Part shown: positions 1 to 8,742 of the stretch, one piece after another | Numbering within the stretch: the stretch's first letter is position 1 | Layout of the letters: every line of letters begins with the position of its first letter | Assembly: GCF_023558375.1 (NCBI RefSeq) | Contig: NZ_CP083761.1 | Location: 3,646,501 to 3,710,500 of the forward strand | DNA from: Chroococcidiopsis sp. CCMEE 29 | GTDB taxonomy: Bacteria > Cyanobacteriota > Cyanobacteriia > Cyanobacteriales > Chroococcidiopsidaceae | Length of the DNA stretch: 64,000 nucleotides | Direction of reading: 5' to 3' | Notes under the pieces: generated by a model | What the model saw: the letters and a program-made list of their open reading frames with translations, nothing else | Told to the model about the DNA's origin: nothing | The model's database searches: none | Position numbers and translations under genes: made by a program

Positions 1-347
1 CTCTGAGTCCTGTGTTATTGGTTGCCGTTCAACTTGCTGCCCGTGCCTCCAACCAAGAAAGAGAGATGTTTTCTTTTGAAAAAGTCACTCTGTCGAGCGA
101 TCGCGTTAATGAATTACTAGCATGCGCCTGGTTTTTCCTAATCTTGCACCAACCTACAGAAAACTGTTATGACAAATTCTTGAATTTTGAGCTTACTTAA
201 TTTGAGGATTTTTTACCCATTTACTATTCTGGCACTAACTCACTGTTGCAGCTATTAGCAGTAATTATCTTAATACTGAACTACTGATTAAGCTGCTTGA
301 ATGCCAGAATGTCTTTACTTTGGCGCTCAAAAGCTTTAACTCTTAGG
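1..347. other. Gene-poor spacer downstream of ylxR
   Basis: No open frame here looks like a real protein on either strand. In cyanobacteria infB usually follows ylxR, so an infB start was sought on the minus strand. The usual IF-2 N-terminal pattern is not seen, so infB, if present, begins beyond the window edge. One HIP1 octamer lies near position 98. Confidence 0.5.
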
Positions 348-647
348 TTAGCAAGAGTTTAGGTGTGGCGCTACCGCTTCAGTTTTGCTGTTAGGCATCT
401 CTGTGGCTAAGCGTTGCCACAAAGTTTGATACAGTGCTTCTGGTACCGACGTACGCAGCGATCGCCCCAATAGATTTTTCTTGTGAGCTACTTGCAGACA
501 ACTGGCTTGGGGACAAATATAGGCAGAACGCCCTATTCCCCGATCCAATTGTAACTTACCGAATGGGTGGACGCGAACAATACGCCAGAACTCTTGTCTC
601 AAAGCCACCCTACGGCAACTAATACAGCGTCTGTAATTAGGTTTCAT
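348..647 (-). CDS. ylxR: YlxR family RNA-binding protein (DUF448)
   Basis: Small basic protein of 99 residues. The N-terminal RRCISCRR segment and the GRSAYIC segment followed by a second cysteine are the hallmarks of the YlxR/DUF448 family. Family members sit between nusA and infB in many bacteria and are thought to bind RNA or act on the translation and transcription machinery; some have been linked to RNase P. The start at 647 was chosen because the 15 residues upstream of this Met are not family-like. It lies 71 bases after nusA on the same strand and is probably co-transcribed with it. The C-terminal tail after the conserved domain is short and unremarkable. Confidence 0.85.
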   Translation of the reverse strand: MKPNYRRCISCRRVALRQEFWRIVRVHPFGKLQLDRGIGRSAYICPQASCLQVAHKKNLLGRSLRTSVPEALYQTLWQRLATEMPNSKTEAVAPHLNSC

Positions 648-718
648 CCGACAAATTAGAGAATAGTAGGGGAAGCACGGCAGAAATCCCAAATCTCAAA
701 TCGACTCGCCCCTTTTAA

Positions 719-1981
719 TTAAGCTGGGGCTTCTGTTGGCTCAATCGCCTCCTCCAATTCATACTCTTGTTCATCTTCCTCTGCTTCTTGGGCTGCTTGT
801 GCTTGATATTGAGCTGCCGCCGCTGCAAACTTGGCATCTTCAGCTTCACGGTCGTACTTCGCCCGGTCTTTGATGTCAATTTTCCAACCCGTCAAGCGAG
901 CGGCTAAGCGGACATTTTGTCCTTCTTTCCCAATTGCCAAACTGAGCTGATCCTCAGCAACCAGTACGTGAGTCTGTCGCGTTTCTGGGTCCATTAAGCG
1001 CACCTCATCCACCCGTGCCGGGCTGAGGGCATTAGCAATGTACGTAGCTGGGTCAGGTGACCACCGAATCACATCAATCTTTTCACCCCGCAATTCATTT
1101 ACCACCACTTGAATCCGCGAACCCCGTGCCCCAATACAGGCTCCAACTGGGTCTACATCTCGCTCTAAGGTATCAACCGCAATCTTAGTCCGGGGTCCAA
1201 CATAGCGAGAAGGTGGATTGGCTTCCCGCGCTACGGCAACAATCCGGACGACCTCATCCTCAATTTCTGGCACTTCGTTAGCAAAAAGATAGACCACCAA
1301 ACCTGCATCAGCTCTGGAAGCTATCAGTTGGGGACCCCGTTGCTGACCTTGGCAAACTTTCTTGAGATAAACCTTGAATGTTGCGTTGGCTCGATAGTTA
1401 TCGTTGGGCAGCTGTTCCCGCTTTGGTAACTCAGCTTCTACCTCCGGCTGACCAAATCCACTACTGACTGCCATGATCACTGATTGCCGTTCAAACCGCA
1501 GCACCCTGGCTTGTAAAACAGTCCCTTCTAAATCTTGGAACTCCTCTTGAATCATTTGGCGCTGCTGGTCGCGGAGTTTTTGCGCCAATACCTGTTTTGT
1601 TTGCATTGCCGCCATCCGACCAAACTCTCGCTGATCTGGCGTTACGTCCAAAACTACAGAGTCTCCTAACTGAGCCTCAGCCGCCACTTCCTGCACTTCT
1701 TGCAGTGAAATTTGATGGTCGGGATTGCCAACTTCTTCAACAATGCTCTTAGTGGCAAGGACGCGAAATCCTTCGTCTTCTACATCCAGTTCAACTTCAA
1801 AGTTGTCAAAGTATTCTTCATCAAAATGGCGTTTATCAAGATTTTGAGCGCGACGATAACGCTCATAGCCTTTGAGCAGCGCTTCTCGCAGTGCTGACTG
1901 AACCGCAAGCCGAGGTAAATTCCGCTCACGGCTGATATTTTCTATTAGGTCTTTAAGTCCAGGTAGACTAACCATTGACAT
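719..1981 (-). CDS. nusA: Transcription termination/antitermination factor NusA
   Basis: 420-residue NusA. It binds RNA polymerase and nascent RNA, modulates pausing and termination, and acts in antitermination of rRNA operons. An N-terminal RNAP-binding domain (about residues 1-130) is followed by an S1 domain (about 140-210) and two KH domains; IGARGSRI and IGKEGQNVRLAARLTGW are the two KH GxxG regions. The C-terminus is acidic (repeated E/D after about residue 385), and the AR repeats of E. coli NusA are absent, as is usual in cyanobacteria. The ATG at 1981 is chosen because GGAGG lies 7 bases upstream. It follows rimP, but 222 bases of repeat-filled spacer separate them. Confidence 0.95.
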   Translation of the reverse strand: MSMVSLPGLKDLIENISRERNLPRLAVQSALREALLKGYERYRRAQNLDKRHFDEEYFDNFEVELDVEDEGFRVLATKSIVEEVGNPDHQISLQEVQEVAAEAQLGDSVVLDVTPDQREFGRMAAMQTKQVLAQKLRDQQRQMIQEEFQDLEGTVLQARVLRFERQSVIMAVSSGFGQPEVEAELPKREQLPNDNYRANATFKVYLKKVCQGQQRGPQLIASRADAGLVVYLFANEVPEIEDEVVRIVAVAREANPPSRYVGPRTKIAVDTLERDVDPVGACIGARGSRIQVVVNELRGEKIDVIRWSPDPATYIANALSPARVDEVRLMDPETRQTHVLVAEDQLSLAIGKEGQNVRLAARLTGWKIDIKDRAKYDREAEDAKFAAAAAQYQAQAAQEAEEDEQEYELEEAIEPTEAPA

Positions 1982-1987
1982 AAGCAA

Positions 1988-2203
1988 ACCTCCATAAGAG
2001 TTAGGGGTTAGGGGTTAGAAGAGCAGGGGGAGCAGGGGAAGCAGGGGAACTCGGGGTCCCCACGAAGTGGGGATTAGGGGCAGCAGGGGGAGCAGGGGGA
2101 GCTTTCTTGAGCAGGGGAAGCAAGAATGTAATCCAAAATCCAAAATCCCCTCGCCCCTCGTCCCTCGCCCCTCGCCCCTTATCCCTTGTCTTTCGCCCCT
2201 TTT
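1988..2203. repeat. Repeat-filled nusA-rimP spacer
   Basis: The whole spacer between rimP and nusA is made of dispersed repeats: GGGGTTA units near 2001-2017, GAGCAGGGG-type units from 2020 to 2130, a TCCCCAC-GAA-GTGGGGA hairpin near 2055-2075, CAAAATC units near 2135-2150, and CCCTCG units near 2155-2200. It interrupts an operon that is normally compact, so its transcript must carry these G-rich tracts. Confidence 0.8.
2041..2089 (+). repeat. 49-bp inverted repeat, arm A
   Basis: This arm is the exact reverse complement of 2913-2961. The two arms bracket rimP. It contains an internal hairpin (TCCCCAC, GAA, GTGGGGA). A diverged third copy in the same orientation lies at about 5598-5648. Confidence 0.85.
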
Positions 2204-2665
2204 TTAGCGGCTTTCATCCAGCTGCACCCTGGTGATTAGAGAGCGGGGAATGGCGATCGCACGACCTTTTTGATTTAAGTAAATTGCCGTGTCATCGCGG
2301 CGAATCAGTTGACCTTTCCACTCCTGCTGACCCTCGTAAGACTCGGCGGTACTGACAATCACAGTAAACCCTTTAAAGGAGATAAACTCCCGCTCGCTAA
2401 TCAGCTGCCGTGAAATTCCAGGACTGGAAATCTCCAATACATAAGTATCGGGAATAATATTTGCAGCATCTAATGTTGCCTCTAAAGCTCGGCTCATCCG
2501 CTCACAGTCATTTAACCCGGTATCTTGCTGAGGGTTACGGATGTCTACACGTAGCACCGGCGGACGTTGGTTGGTATGAAAAACGGCACCAACGATTTCT
2601 AATCCCAGGTCTTCTGCCACTGGTGTCGCTAAATCAATAATTTGTGGAATTAGGGGATGAGTCAT
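2204..2665 (-). CDS. rimP: Ribosome maturation factor RimP
   Basis: 153-residue RimP, needed for maturation of the 30S subunit. The N-terminal alpha/beta domain contains [12 protein letters not shown] and the conserved [12 protein letters not shown] segment near residues 87-98, which is diagnostic of the family. The C-terminal SH3-like barrel follows ([10 protein letters not shown]). The ATG at 2665 is preferred over a TTG four codons upstream because the family starts near this point; no clear Shine-Dalgarno is visible. It is the first gene of the rimP-nusA-ylxR operon and has a terminator-like hairpin ending about 10 bases before its start. Confidence 0.93.
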   Translation of the reverse strand: MTHPLIPQIIDLATPVAEDLGLEIVGAVFHTNQRPPVLRVDIRNPQQDTGLNDCERMSRALEATLDAANIIPDTYVLEISSPGISRQLISEREFISFKGFTVIVSTAESYEGQQEWKGQLIRRDDTAIYLNQKGRAIAIPRSLITRVQLDESR

Positions 2666-2675
2666 TGTGCGACAC

Positions 2676-2701
2676 AAAAAAAAGTGGGTTGGTACCCACT
2701 T
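2676..2701 (-). terminator. Terminator-like hairpin (possible attenuator) before rimP
   Basis: Read on the minus strand, an 8-bp perfect stem AAGTGGGT / ACCCACTT with a 4-base loop (plus-strand arms 2682-2689 and 2694-2701) runs into eight T residues (A-run at 2676-2683). This is a textbook intrinsic terminator. It ends about 10 bases before the rimP ATG, so it would stop transcription of the operon unless read through. It could also simply end an upstream transcript, but the nearest minus-strand gene upstream is over 300 bases away. Confidence 0.7.
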
Positions 2702-3019
2702 CCTGAGAAACTATATTTTCCAAGAAGTTTTGCGACAAACCAGTTTGATTTGCCCTACTTCGAGTTTAGCGCATCTATGTTGGTGCTGGAAGAATGAAGC
2801 AGAAATTAACTAACAACAAGCAAGGGGTTAGGGGTTAGGGGTTAGGGGTTAGGGGCGAGGGGATTTTGGATTTTAGATTTTGGATTTTGGATTGAATTTT
2901 CTCCCCCTGCTTCCCCTGCTGCCCCTAATCCCCACTTCGTGGGGACCCCGAGTTCCCCTGCCTCCCCTGTGCTCTTCTAATCCCTGACCCCTGCTCTTCT
3001 AACCCCTAACCCCTGACCC
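2702..3019. repeat. Repeat-filled spacer upstream of rimP
   Basis: No gene is seen. From 2820 on the spacer holds four GGGGTTA heptamers in tandem, GATTTTGGATTTT units (2860-2895), a block of CCCCTGC units that includes the second 49-bp inverted-repeat arm, and CTAACCCCTGACCCC units up to 3020. The stretch 2702-2815 is non-repetitive and would hold any rimP promoter. Confidence 0.7.
2913..2961 (-). repeat. 49-bp inverted repeat, arm B
   Basis: Exact reverse complement of 2041-2089, on the other side of rimP. The distance between arms is about 820 bases. Confidence 0.85.
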
Positions 3020-4432
3020 CTAGCCCCTTTTCCGGTGAGGAGTGCTAGTTGGTAGCACCGATTTTTTGCTCGTTACTTGGTTAACAAGAGCTTGCTGACG
3101 CAACTGCCTAGCTTCTTCCATGACTTGCTCTACATCCTCGCGCGCTAACCGCTGAACGTAGTTAAGTTTGACTTCCTCCAATAAGTCTAGAAGCAATGCT
3201 TGAATTTCCTCTAAGGTCTGCTTTTTCTGCACTTCTGAACCCAGAGCTTCACTAAAGTGTTGCACCAGTTGACTAACGAGTTTGGCTCCGACTGGATCTT
3301 CTACAGCACTAACTAGGGCATTGTAAAAATTGTGAGTGACTTGAGTGGCTAACTGCTCACTAAGTTCGGTGGGCAAATTTCCTAAACCTGGCAGATTTTG
3401 CACACTTCGATAAAGGGGAGATTGAATCAAGACGCTCTCGATACTATGGCGCAGGATGGCAACGATATCGGGCTGAATCTTCGGCAGAACTTGGTATACG
3501 GTTGTTTGTACCAGCAAATTTGCGATCGCTTCCATTTCATTAACGTTATTAATGTCTATGTAGGGGCGGCGACTGTCGCTATGAAACAGCCAGCTTGTCA
3601 CTTCACCGCGTTTAATTGCCCCCTGGAGCTGATTGAGTACTCGGATTACAACTACTTCTGTTAGTTCTTCAGCAAAATTCGCTACAAACCCCTGGTTAAT
3701 TTGCTGCTGTACTCGCTCAAGATGCAATATTTCTGCTTGGTTCAGGCGAATAATCACGGGGATGACTCGCAGCCAGCGCCAAAAAGGTAGTAGCAAAAAG
3801 ATGTCGTACCAACGCCATAGCATCGCATCTATCCATCTGATACCACTATGACGGCGACTGATATAGAAGGTTCGAGCTAGGAATTCTAAGCCAAACAGGA
3901 CGGTAAAAGGTAAGTCAATTCGCCAAAAATCGTTAATAAATTCGCCATTTTCTCCAGTGCGGCGGTAATAGTTAGTTTCGATTAGCGGCTGGATGGTTTG
4001 GTTAAAAAAGTTGATTTCTTGCTGCCATCTACCCGCAGATAGGTGCGCTTGACTCCAAAAAATGAAAAAAGCTTGCCGGGAAGACTCTTGACCGAGGCGA
4101 TCGCGCATTCGATTCTTGATTTTTTCCAGTGTGCCTGTCTTATTGGCGATCTCAAACGGATTAGTGTCGATCATTTCACTGCTGAGGCGACGCAGTTCAT
4201 CTAGCAATTTTGCGGTCTGAGGCGACTGTAAGCCTGTTTGATTAACTTGCTCTTTAAGGCTATTAACTGTATTTAGATACTTCTGAGTGTCTCGATGGGG
4301 TTCGATGCCCTTAATTGGGTCATAGACTTGAGTCAAGCCAGGAAATTCTCGCTGATAAAAATCGCGCCAAGGAACGTAGCTTAAATCAAACAGCACCAAG
4401 CCCAAATTTACCGTAGCCGCGATCGCCATCAA
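3020..4432 (-). CDS. Cyanobacterial conserved membrane protein
   Basis: 470 residues from the first usual start codon (a TTG at 4432, followed by ATG at 4429). A hydrophobic segment is present at the very N-terminus (about 2-20). A second membrane region lies near 170-225, where a WR-rich stretch (WRWYDIFLLLPFWRWLR) precedes it. The rest is soluble and largely helical, with an Arg/Gln-rich C-terminus. It resembles a family known to me only as hypothetical proteins of cyanobacteria; no function can be given. The reading frame stays open and protein-like for 26 codons upstream of 4432 (to 4510), including a basic stretch directly before the first membrane segment, so the true N-terminus is probably longer and may use a rare start such as ATT at 4510 or 4495. 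Confidence 0.7.
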   Translation of the reverse strand: MMAIAATVNLGLVLFDLSYVPWRDFYQREFPGLTQVYDPIKGIEPHRDTQKYLNTVNSLKEQVNQTGLQSPQTAKLLDELRRLSSEMIDTNPFEIANKTGTLEKIKNRMRDRLGQESSRQAFFIFWSQAHLSAGRWQQEINFFNQTIQPLIETNYYRRTGENGEFINDFWRIDLPFTVLFGLEFLARTFYISRRHSGIRWIDAMLWRWYDIFLLLPFWRWLRVIPVIIRLNQAEILHLERVQQQINQGFVANFAEELTEVVVIRVLNQLQGAIKRGEVTSWLFHSDSRRPYIDINNVNEMEAIANLLVQTTVYQVLPKIQPDIVAILRHSIESVLIQSPLYRSVQNLPGLGNLPTELSEQLATQVTHNFYNALVSAVEDPVGAKLVSQLVQHFSEALGSEVQKKQTLEEIQALLLDLLEEVKLNYVQRLAREDVEQVMEEARQLRQQALVNQVTSKKSVLPTSTPHRKRG

Positions 4433-4559
4433 GCGCTCAAACCAAAGGTTCCTACGGTCGCTTGTTTTTCGTCTTCCGAGCTTTAATCTATTAATCTGGA
4501 ATCTCTCAATTCAGATAGTTATCAGGTCTACACAAAAGCTCTAAGCTTCAGCCTTTATT

Positions 4560-5585
4560 TTAGTAGCGAATCCGAGGATCGATATAAGCATTGAGAATAT
4601 CGATCGCAATACTGGCTAACACCACAATCGCCGCAAAAAATACTAATATTCCTTGCACAGTTGGATAATCTCGCAAAGAAATTGCTTCATATAACCGATT
4701 TGCCAAACCAGGCCAAGAAAAAGTTACCTCAGTCAAAATTGCCCCACCCAGTAAGGAAGCAAAGGTCAGCCCTAGAATTGTGATCACTGGAATCAGTGCG
4801 TTTTTGAGGGCGTGGGCTAATACAACTCGTCGTTCAGGAATTCCCCTGGCGCGGGCTGCCTCTACATAATCAGCCCGCAGTGTTTGCTTGAGGTTAACTC
4901 GCACAATCCGCTCAAAGATACCACTCAGTAACAGTCCCAGCGTCAGACTCGGGAGAAACAGATAGTACAGTGCTGTGAAAAACTGAGTCAGGTTGCCACT
5001 CCAAAGGCTATCGATGGTGTATAGTCCCGTCGGACCATCAGGAGTAGGTAATGATGTCGGAAAGCGCGTGCCTAAGGGGAACCAACCCAGTTGTACAGCA
5101 AAAATTAACTGCATTAGCATCCCTACCCAAAACAACGGCAGGGCGTAAGTGATAATGCCAAATAGCCGTCCACCCACATCGAGAAATGAGTTAGGGCGTG
5201 AAGCTGAAAGCACGCCAACGCTGATGCCCACAACAAGGGCGATCGCCATACTGCACACTGCTAGTTCCACCGTTGCTGGAAAGTGTTGCTGAATAGTGTC
5301 CCAAACTGCTTCGCCCTGGGTAGTGATAGAAGACCCTAAGTCCAGGCGCAGCAAGCTTCCTAGGTAACGGAGGTATTGCAACCACAAAGGGTCTAATAGT
5401 CCCAACCGTTCGCGATACTCCTGCTTAACACTATCGGGGGCGCGACCCCCTAATACTGCATCTACTGGATCGCCAGGCGTCGCCCGCAGCAGCAGGAATA
5501 CCACTGTTGTGATTGTCCATAGCATCAGTGGAGCTAAGAGCAAGCGAGCCAGAATGTAATATTGTAGGGATTTTGAGCGAGACAT
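4560..5585 (-). CDS. Dipeptide/nickel-type ABC transporter permease (DppB-like)
   Basis: 341-residue inner-membrane permease of the Opp/Dpp family. The N-terminal TM segment and the LLRATPGDPVDAVLGG segment (about residues 30-50) are typical of DppB. Later come the EAARARGIPERRVVLAHALK coupling motif (EAA loop, about residue 240) and the C-terminal YPTVQGILVF segment. The start at 5585 is chosen because everything upstream is dispersed repeat. The gene lies just downstream of a matching extracellular-binding lipoprotein, so the two probably form one importer. The second permease (DppC) and the ATPases are not in this window, so the system must be completed from elsewhere. Confidence 0.88.
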   Translation of the reverse strand: MSRSKSLQYYILARLLLAPLMLWTITTVVFLLLRATPGDPVDAVLGGRAPDSVKQEYRERLGLLDPLWLQYLRYLGSLLRLDLGSSITTQGEAVWDTIQQHFPATVELAVCSMAIALVVGISVGVLSASRPNSFLDVGGRLFGIITYALPLFWVGMLMQLIFAVQLGWFPLGTRFPTSLPTPDGPTGLYTIDSLWSGNLTQFFTALYYLFLPSLTLGLLLSGIFERIVRVNLKQTLRADYVEAARARGIPERRVVLAHALKNALIPVITILGLTFASLLGGAILTEVTFSWPGLANRLYEAISLRDYPTVQGILVFFAAIVVLASIAIDILNAYIDPRIRY

Positions 5586-5686
5586 GGCAAGCAGGGGGAG
5601 CAGGGGGAACTCGGGGTCCCCACGCCAGTGGGGATTAGGGGGCAACAGGGGGAGCTTTCTTGAGCAGGGGGAGCAATCTATAGCCC
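5586..5686. repeat. GAGCAGGGG-type repeat spacer with diverged 49-mer copy
   Basis: The gap between the binding protein and the permease is filled with AGCAGGGGG units and a third, diverged copy of the sequence that forms the inverted repeat around rimP (here with a CACGCCAGTG hairpin tip instead of CACGAAGTG). Confidence 0.8.
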
Positions 5687-7354
5687 CTAGCCTTTAGTCC
5701 CTTTACTGACTTCCCAGAGAGGAAGTTTGAGGATCGGGTCTATTTGCAAGCCTTGTAGTCCTTTTTGGGCGAAGGCATAGTCTTTGTTTTGCGCTATGGG
5801 AATAGCGGGGACATCCTGTCCGATTAGGTTTTGGATTTGGGCAAAAATTTCTTGACGGGCTTGGGGATTCTGTTCCTGGCGTTGCTGTGCAATTAGTTGA
5901 TTCATGCGATCGCTGTAGTAGAACGATCCCTGACTGCGACTGGCTCCTTCCTCACAACCTCCGGCTACACTTCCTTGGGCACAACTAAAGAACGGCTGAA
6001 TGTAGTTATCAGCATCCCCAAAGTCAGGATACCAGTCCAACAAGATAGTCTGATAAATCCCCTTGGGAATATTGCCAAATAAAGTAGCTGACTCCTCAGC
6101 TTGCGGTTGGAATTGGATAATGCCTTCGAGTTGCTGAGCTGCATATTCTCTCAAAGTGCTGGCAATTTGCTCTCGCGTTAGTGAATTTGACGGGTACACA
6201 ACCTGTAACTTTAAGGGGTTGTCTTTGGTATATCCCGCCTGAGATAGTAGTTCTTTTGCCTTAGCCACATTGCCGTCACCGTATGCAGTTTGAAAGATTG
6301 GTTTGTAACTGTCAAACGTGTCGGGAATCATGCTGTAGAGCGGCTCAGCTTGTTTTGAAAAGACGCGTTCGGTTAGCAGGGGACGATCAATCATCGCCGC
6401 GATCGCCTGTCTCACCGCTGGGTTATCCAGTGGCTCCTGCTTGACATTTAGCATCATGTAGGTGACAACATTGCTTTTCTCTTCGATCGCCTGCCATCCG
6501 TTCGTCGCTGCTTGCTGTTTTAGACTCTCAACCTGCCCTGGATCAAATGTTTGATAAGCAATATCTACTGCCCCTGTACGGAAGGAATTATACAAATTTG
6601 CAGCACTAGAAAGGATTTGAAAGTCAATTCCCTGATTTGCTGGTTTTTCGCCCCAGTATTGGTTAAAAGCATCTAATCGAACCAAACTTGGCGTGAACTG
6701 GACTAACTTGTAAGGACCAGTCCCGACTAACTCTCTCGGCTTAAATTTTCCTGTGCCAATCTCGTAAGCCTTGGGGGAAACAGCACATGTACCGGAGAAA
6801 GCCAATAGCGAAGGAAACGCTGCAAAGGCATTCTTGAGTTGGATGGCGAGCTCATATTCCCCAGATGCATTCACTGATTCAACCACATCAGATAAAAGTG
6901 CTGAGGGTTTGCCACCATTTTGGATGAACCGATTCAAGGAAAACGCCATCGCTTCAGCGTTAAACGGCGTGCCGTCGTGGAATACAACTCCTTGGCGAAT
7001 CGGGATTGTGTAAGTCAAACCATCTTGGCTGACTTTGGGCATTGCTGTGGCAAGTTGGGGTTGCAGTTCGCTAGTACCTAACTGGTAGGTATAGAGGCGA
7101 TCGCACAGGTTAGTCAGGACGTTAGCAGCTGCTAGCTCATAGTTATCTGCCGGATCGAGCGTGCGTGGCTTCAGAGTGGTGCCAACACTAATGCGACTAT
7201 TACCAGGCGTGCTAGGTGTGTTTGCTGTTTGCTCTGGCGTTGGGCGATTGTTACAGCTAACAATTAGCAAGCAACACAGAGAAAATAAGCCCAAGAATTT
7301 TCCAATCGACCATAAGCGTCTACGAGATGTACCAAGCCAAGTGATGATATGCAT
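5687..7354 (-). CDS. Peptide/nickel-type ABC transporter substrate-binding lipoprotein
   Basis: 555-residue family 5 extracellular solute-binding protein. The N-terminus has basic residues, a hydrophobic stretch and a lipobox (LIVSC, Cys at about residue 34), so it is probably membrane-anchored on the periplasmic side. The YTIPIRQGVVFHDGTPFNAE segment near residue 120 is the family signature. The ligand cannot be predicted; dipeptides, oligopeptides, nickel and other small molecules are all known for the family. It is followed after about 100 bases of repeats by its likely permease partner. Confidence 0.9.
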   Translation of the reverse strand: MHIITWLGTSRRRLWSIGKFLGLFSLCCLLIVSCNNRPTPEQTANTPSTPGNSRISVGTTLKPRTLDPADNYELAAANVLTNLCDRLYTYQLGTSELQPQLATAMPKVSQDGLTYTIPIRQGVVFHDGTPFNAEAMAFSLNRFIQNGGKPSALLSDVVESVNASGEYELAIQLKNAFAAFPSLLAFSGTCAVSPKAYEIGTGKFKPRELVGTGPYKLVQFTPSLVRLDAFNQYWGEKPANQGIDFQILSSAANLYNSFRTGAVDIAYQTFDPGQVESLKQQAATNGWQAIEEKSNVVTYMMLNVKQEPLDNPAVRQAIAAMIDRPLLTERVFSKQAEPLYSMIPDTFDSYKPIFQTAYGDGNVAKAKELLSQAGYTKDNPLKLQVVYPSNSLTREQIASTLREYAAQQLEGIIQFQPQAEESATLFGNIPKGIYQTILLDWYPDFGDADNYIQPFFSCAQGSVAGGCEEGASRSQGSFYYSDRMNQLIAQQRQEQNPQARQEIFAQIQNLIGQDVPAIPIAQNKDYAFAQKGLQGLQIDPILKLPLWEVSKGTKG

Positions 7355-7413
7355 TTGGAAGTTGAGATCGGCAGCAAATATTTAATTAAAGCTGAAAGCT
7401 GAGCGCTGATAAT

Positions 7414-8430
7414 CTAAATCGAATAGTATAGCGGAAAAGATTTAGCATCCTTTGGTTTGACGTAGACCTTTTGTTGAGGTTCCAGTTTTAATTCGTCAAA
7501 GCGATCGCGACTCAAATGCGCTGTCACTACCTGACCATCATCTAAGGTTAATTCCGCTTGAATTTCCCAACCTAGATGAATTAGGCGACTAACTCTGGCT
7601 GAAACTGTAGTACCGTTTGGCTCTCGTTCTACTACAACATCTTGAGGGCGCAGGAAAACTTCTGGGTGGGCAGAATCAAACCCGTTGCCTTGGAAAATGT
7701 GAGAGGTACTGGGCAAAACATTCACTGGACCAATGAAGCTCATCACAAATGCTGTGGCTGGATGGTCGTAAATTTCCGCTGGTGTTCCCACCTGTTCCAC
7801 TCTGCCTTTGTTCATAACCACAATTTTATCGGCAACTTCCATTGCTTCTTCTTGGTCGTGGGTGACAAACACTGTAGTGACATGAACTTCGTCATGCAAG
7901 TGTCGTAACCAAGCTCGTAGATCCTTACGGACTTTAGCATCTAAAGCACCAAAGGGTTCATCGAGCAGCAAAACCTGGGGTTGTACCGCCAATGCCCTTG
8001 CTAAAGCTACTCGTTGCCGTTGACCGCCGGAAAGTTGGGATGGGTAGCGATTACCAAGTCCACTCAGTTGCACCAACTCCAGCAACTCTTCCACCCGCGC
8101 CTTGATCTTCGGTTTCTTCGTCTTGCGAATCTCCAAGCCAAAGGCAATATTTTGCCTTACGCTCATGTGCTTGAACAGAGCATAGTGTTGAAATACAAAC
8201 CCAATGTTGCGGTCTTGCACACTCTGATTAGTGGCATCGTTGCCAGTCAGCCAGATTTTGCCACTATCTGGCATCTCTAAACCGGCAATCAACCGCAACA
8301 GAGTGGATTTTCCCGACCCTGATGGTCCCAATAATGCCATAAGAGAGCCGCTCTCGATTTCGAGACTGACCTGGTCAACGGCTTTGAAACTGCCAAACTG
8401 CTTGGATACTTTCTCAACAACTATGCCCAC
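7414..8430 (-). CDS. cysA: Sulfate/thiosulfate ABC transporter ATPase CysA
   Basis: 338-residue ATPase. Walker [10 protein letters not shown] (about residue 35), signature [15 protein letters not shown] (about 135), Walker [12 protein letters not shown] and the H-loop THDQ are all present. The C-terminal part (about 235-338) holds a TOBE domain with FLRPQDV, as in CysA. The enzyme energises sulfate or thiosulfate import together with Sbp/CysP, CysT and CysW, none of which is nearby. It lies 59 bases upstream of the solute-binding lipoprotein on the same strand, which is probably a chance neighbour. Confidence 0.9.
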   Translation of the reverse strand: MGIVVEKVSKQFGSFKAVDQVSLEIESGSLMALLGPSGSGKSTLLRLIAGLEMPDSGKIWLTGNDATNQSVQDRNIGFVFQHYALFKHMSVRQNIAFGLEIRKTKKPKIKARVEELLELVQLSGLGNRYPSQLSGGQRQRVALARALAVQPQVLLLDEPFGALDAKVRKDLRAWLRHLHDEVHVTTVFVTHDQEEAMEVADKIVVMNKGRVEQVGTPAEIYDHPATAFVMSFIGPVNVLPSTSHIFQGNGFDSAHPEVFLRPQDVVVEREPNGTTVSARVSRLIHLGWEIQAELTLDDGQVVTAHLSRDRFDELKLEPQQKVYVKPKDAKSFPLYYSI

Positions 8431-8742
8431 TGCAAGACCTCTGAGCGATTTTAGATTTTAGATTTTGGATTTTGGATGAGGAGCTAGATTGTCTTAGAAT
8501 TTTTCAGTCTGCTAATCTCCAGTTTATCGATGGGATTACAGTAGTTTTATACCATATATTATCCTGCTAGTAATAAAAGTTGTATAAGTCACTTCTCTGA
8601 CTAGCAGCTAGATGTTAAGTATTTTTACACGGAGTTGTTAAGCTCTATTTCAAATTGCCTTGATCTGGCACTAATACAGTCAAACCAGCAAAAAGACCGT
8701 GATACCATGCATTTCTAGCTCTTGAAGATTGGGAGAAGACCT
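8431..8742. other. Divergent spacer between cysA and chlP
   Basis: About 310 bases with no gene. GATTTTAGATTTTGGATTTTGG units occupy 8446-8477. The remainder is AT-rich and should contain the promoters of cysA (minus) and chlP (plus). The GGGAGAAG at 8731-8738 serves as the chlP Shine-Dalgarno. Confidence 0.6.

Noticed and set aside
12-200. 62-residue plus-strand reading frame at the window start
   Set aside because: No family resemblance, no ribosome-binding site and poor composition; likely chance.
2820-2853. GGGGTTA tandem run as a telomere-like structure
   Set aside because: Short internal runs recur in many spacers of the window; nothing suggests a chromosome end.
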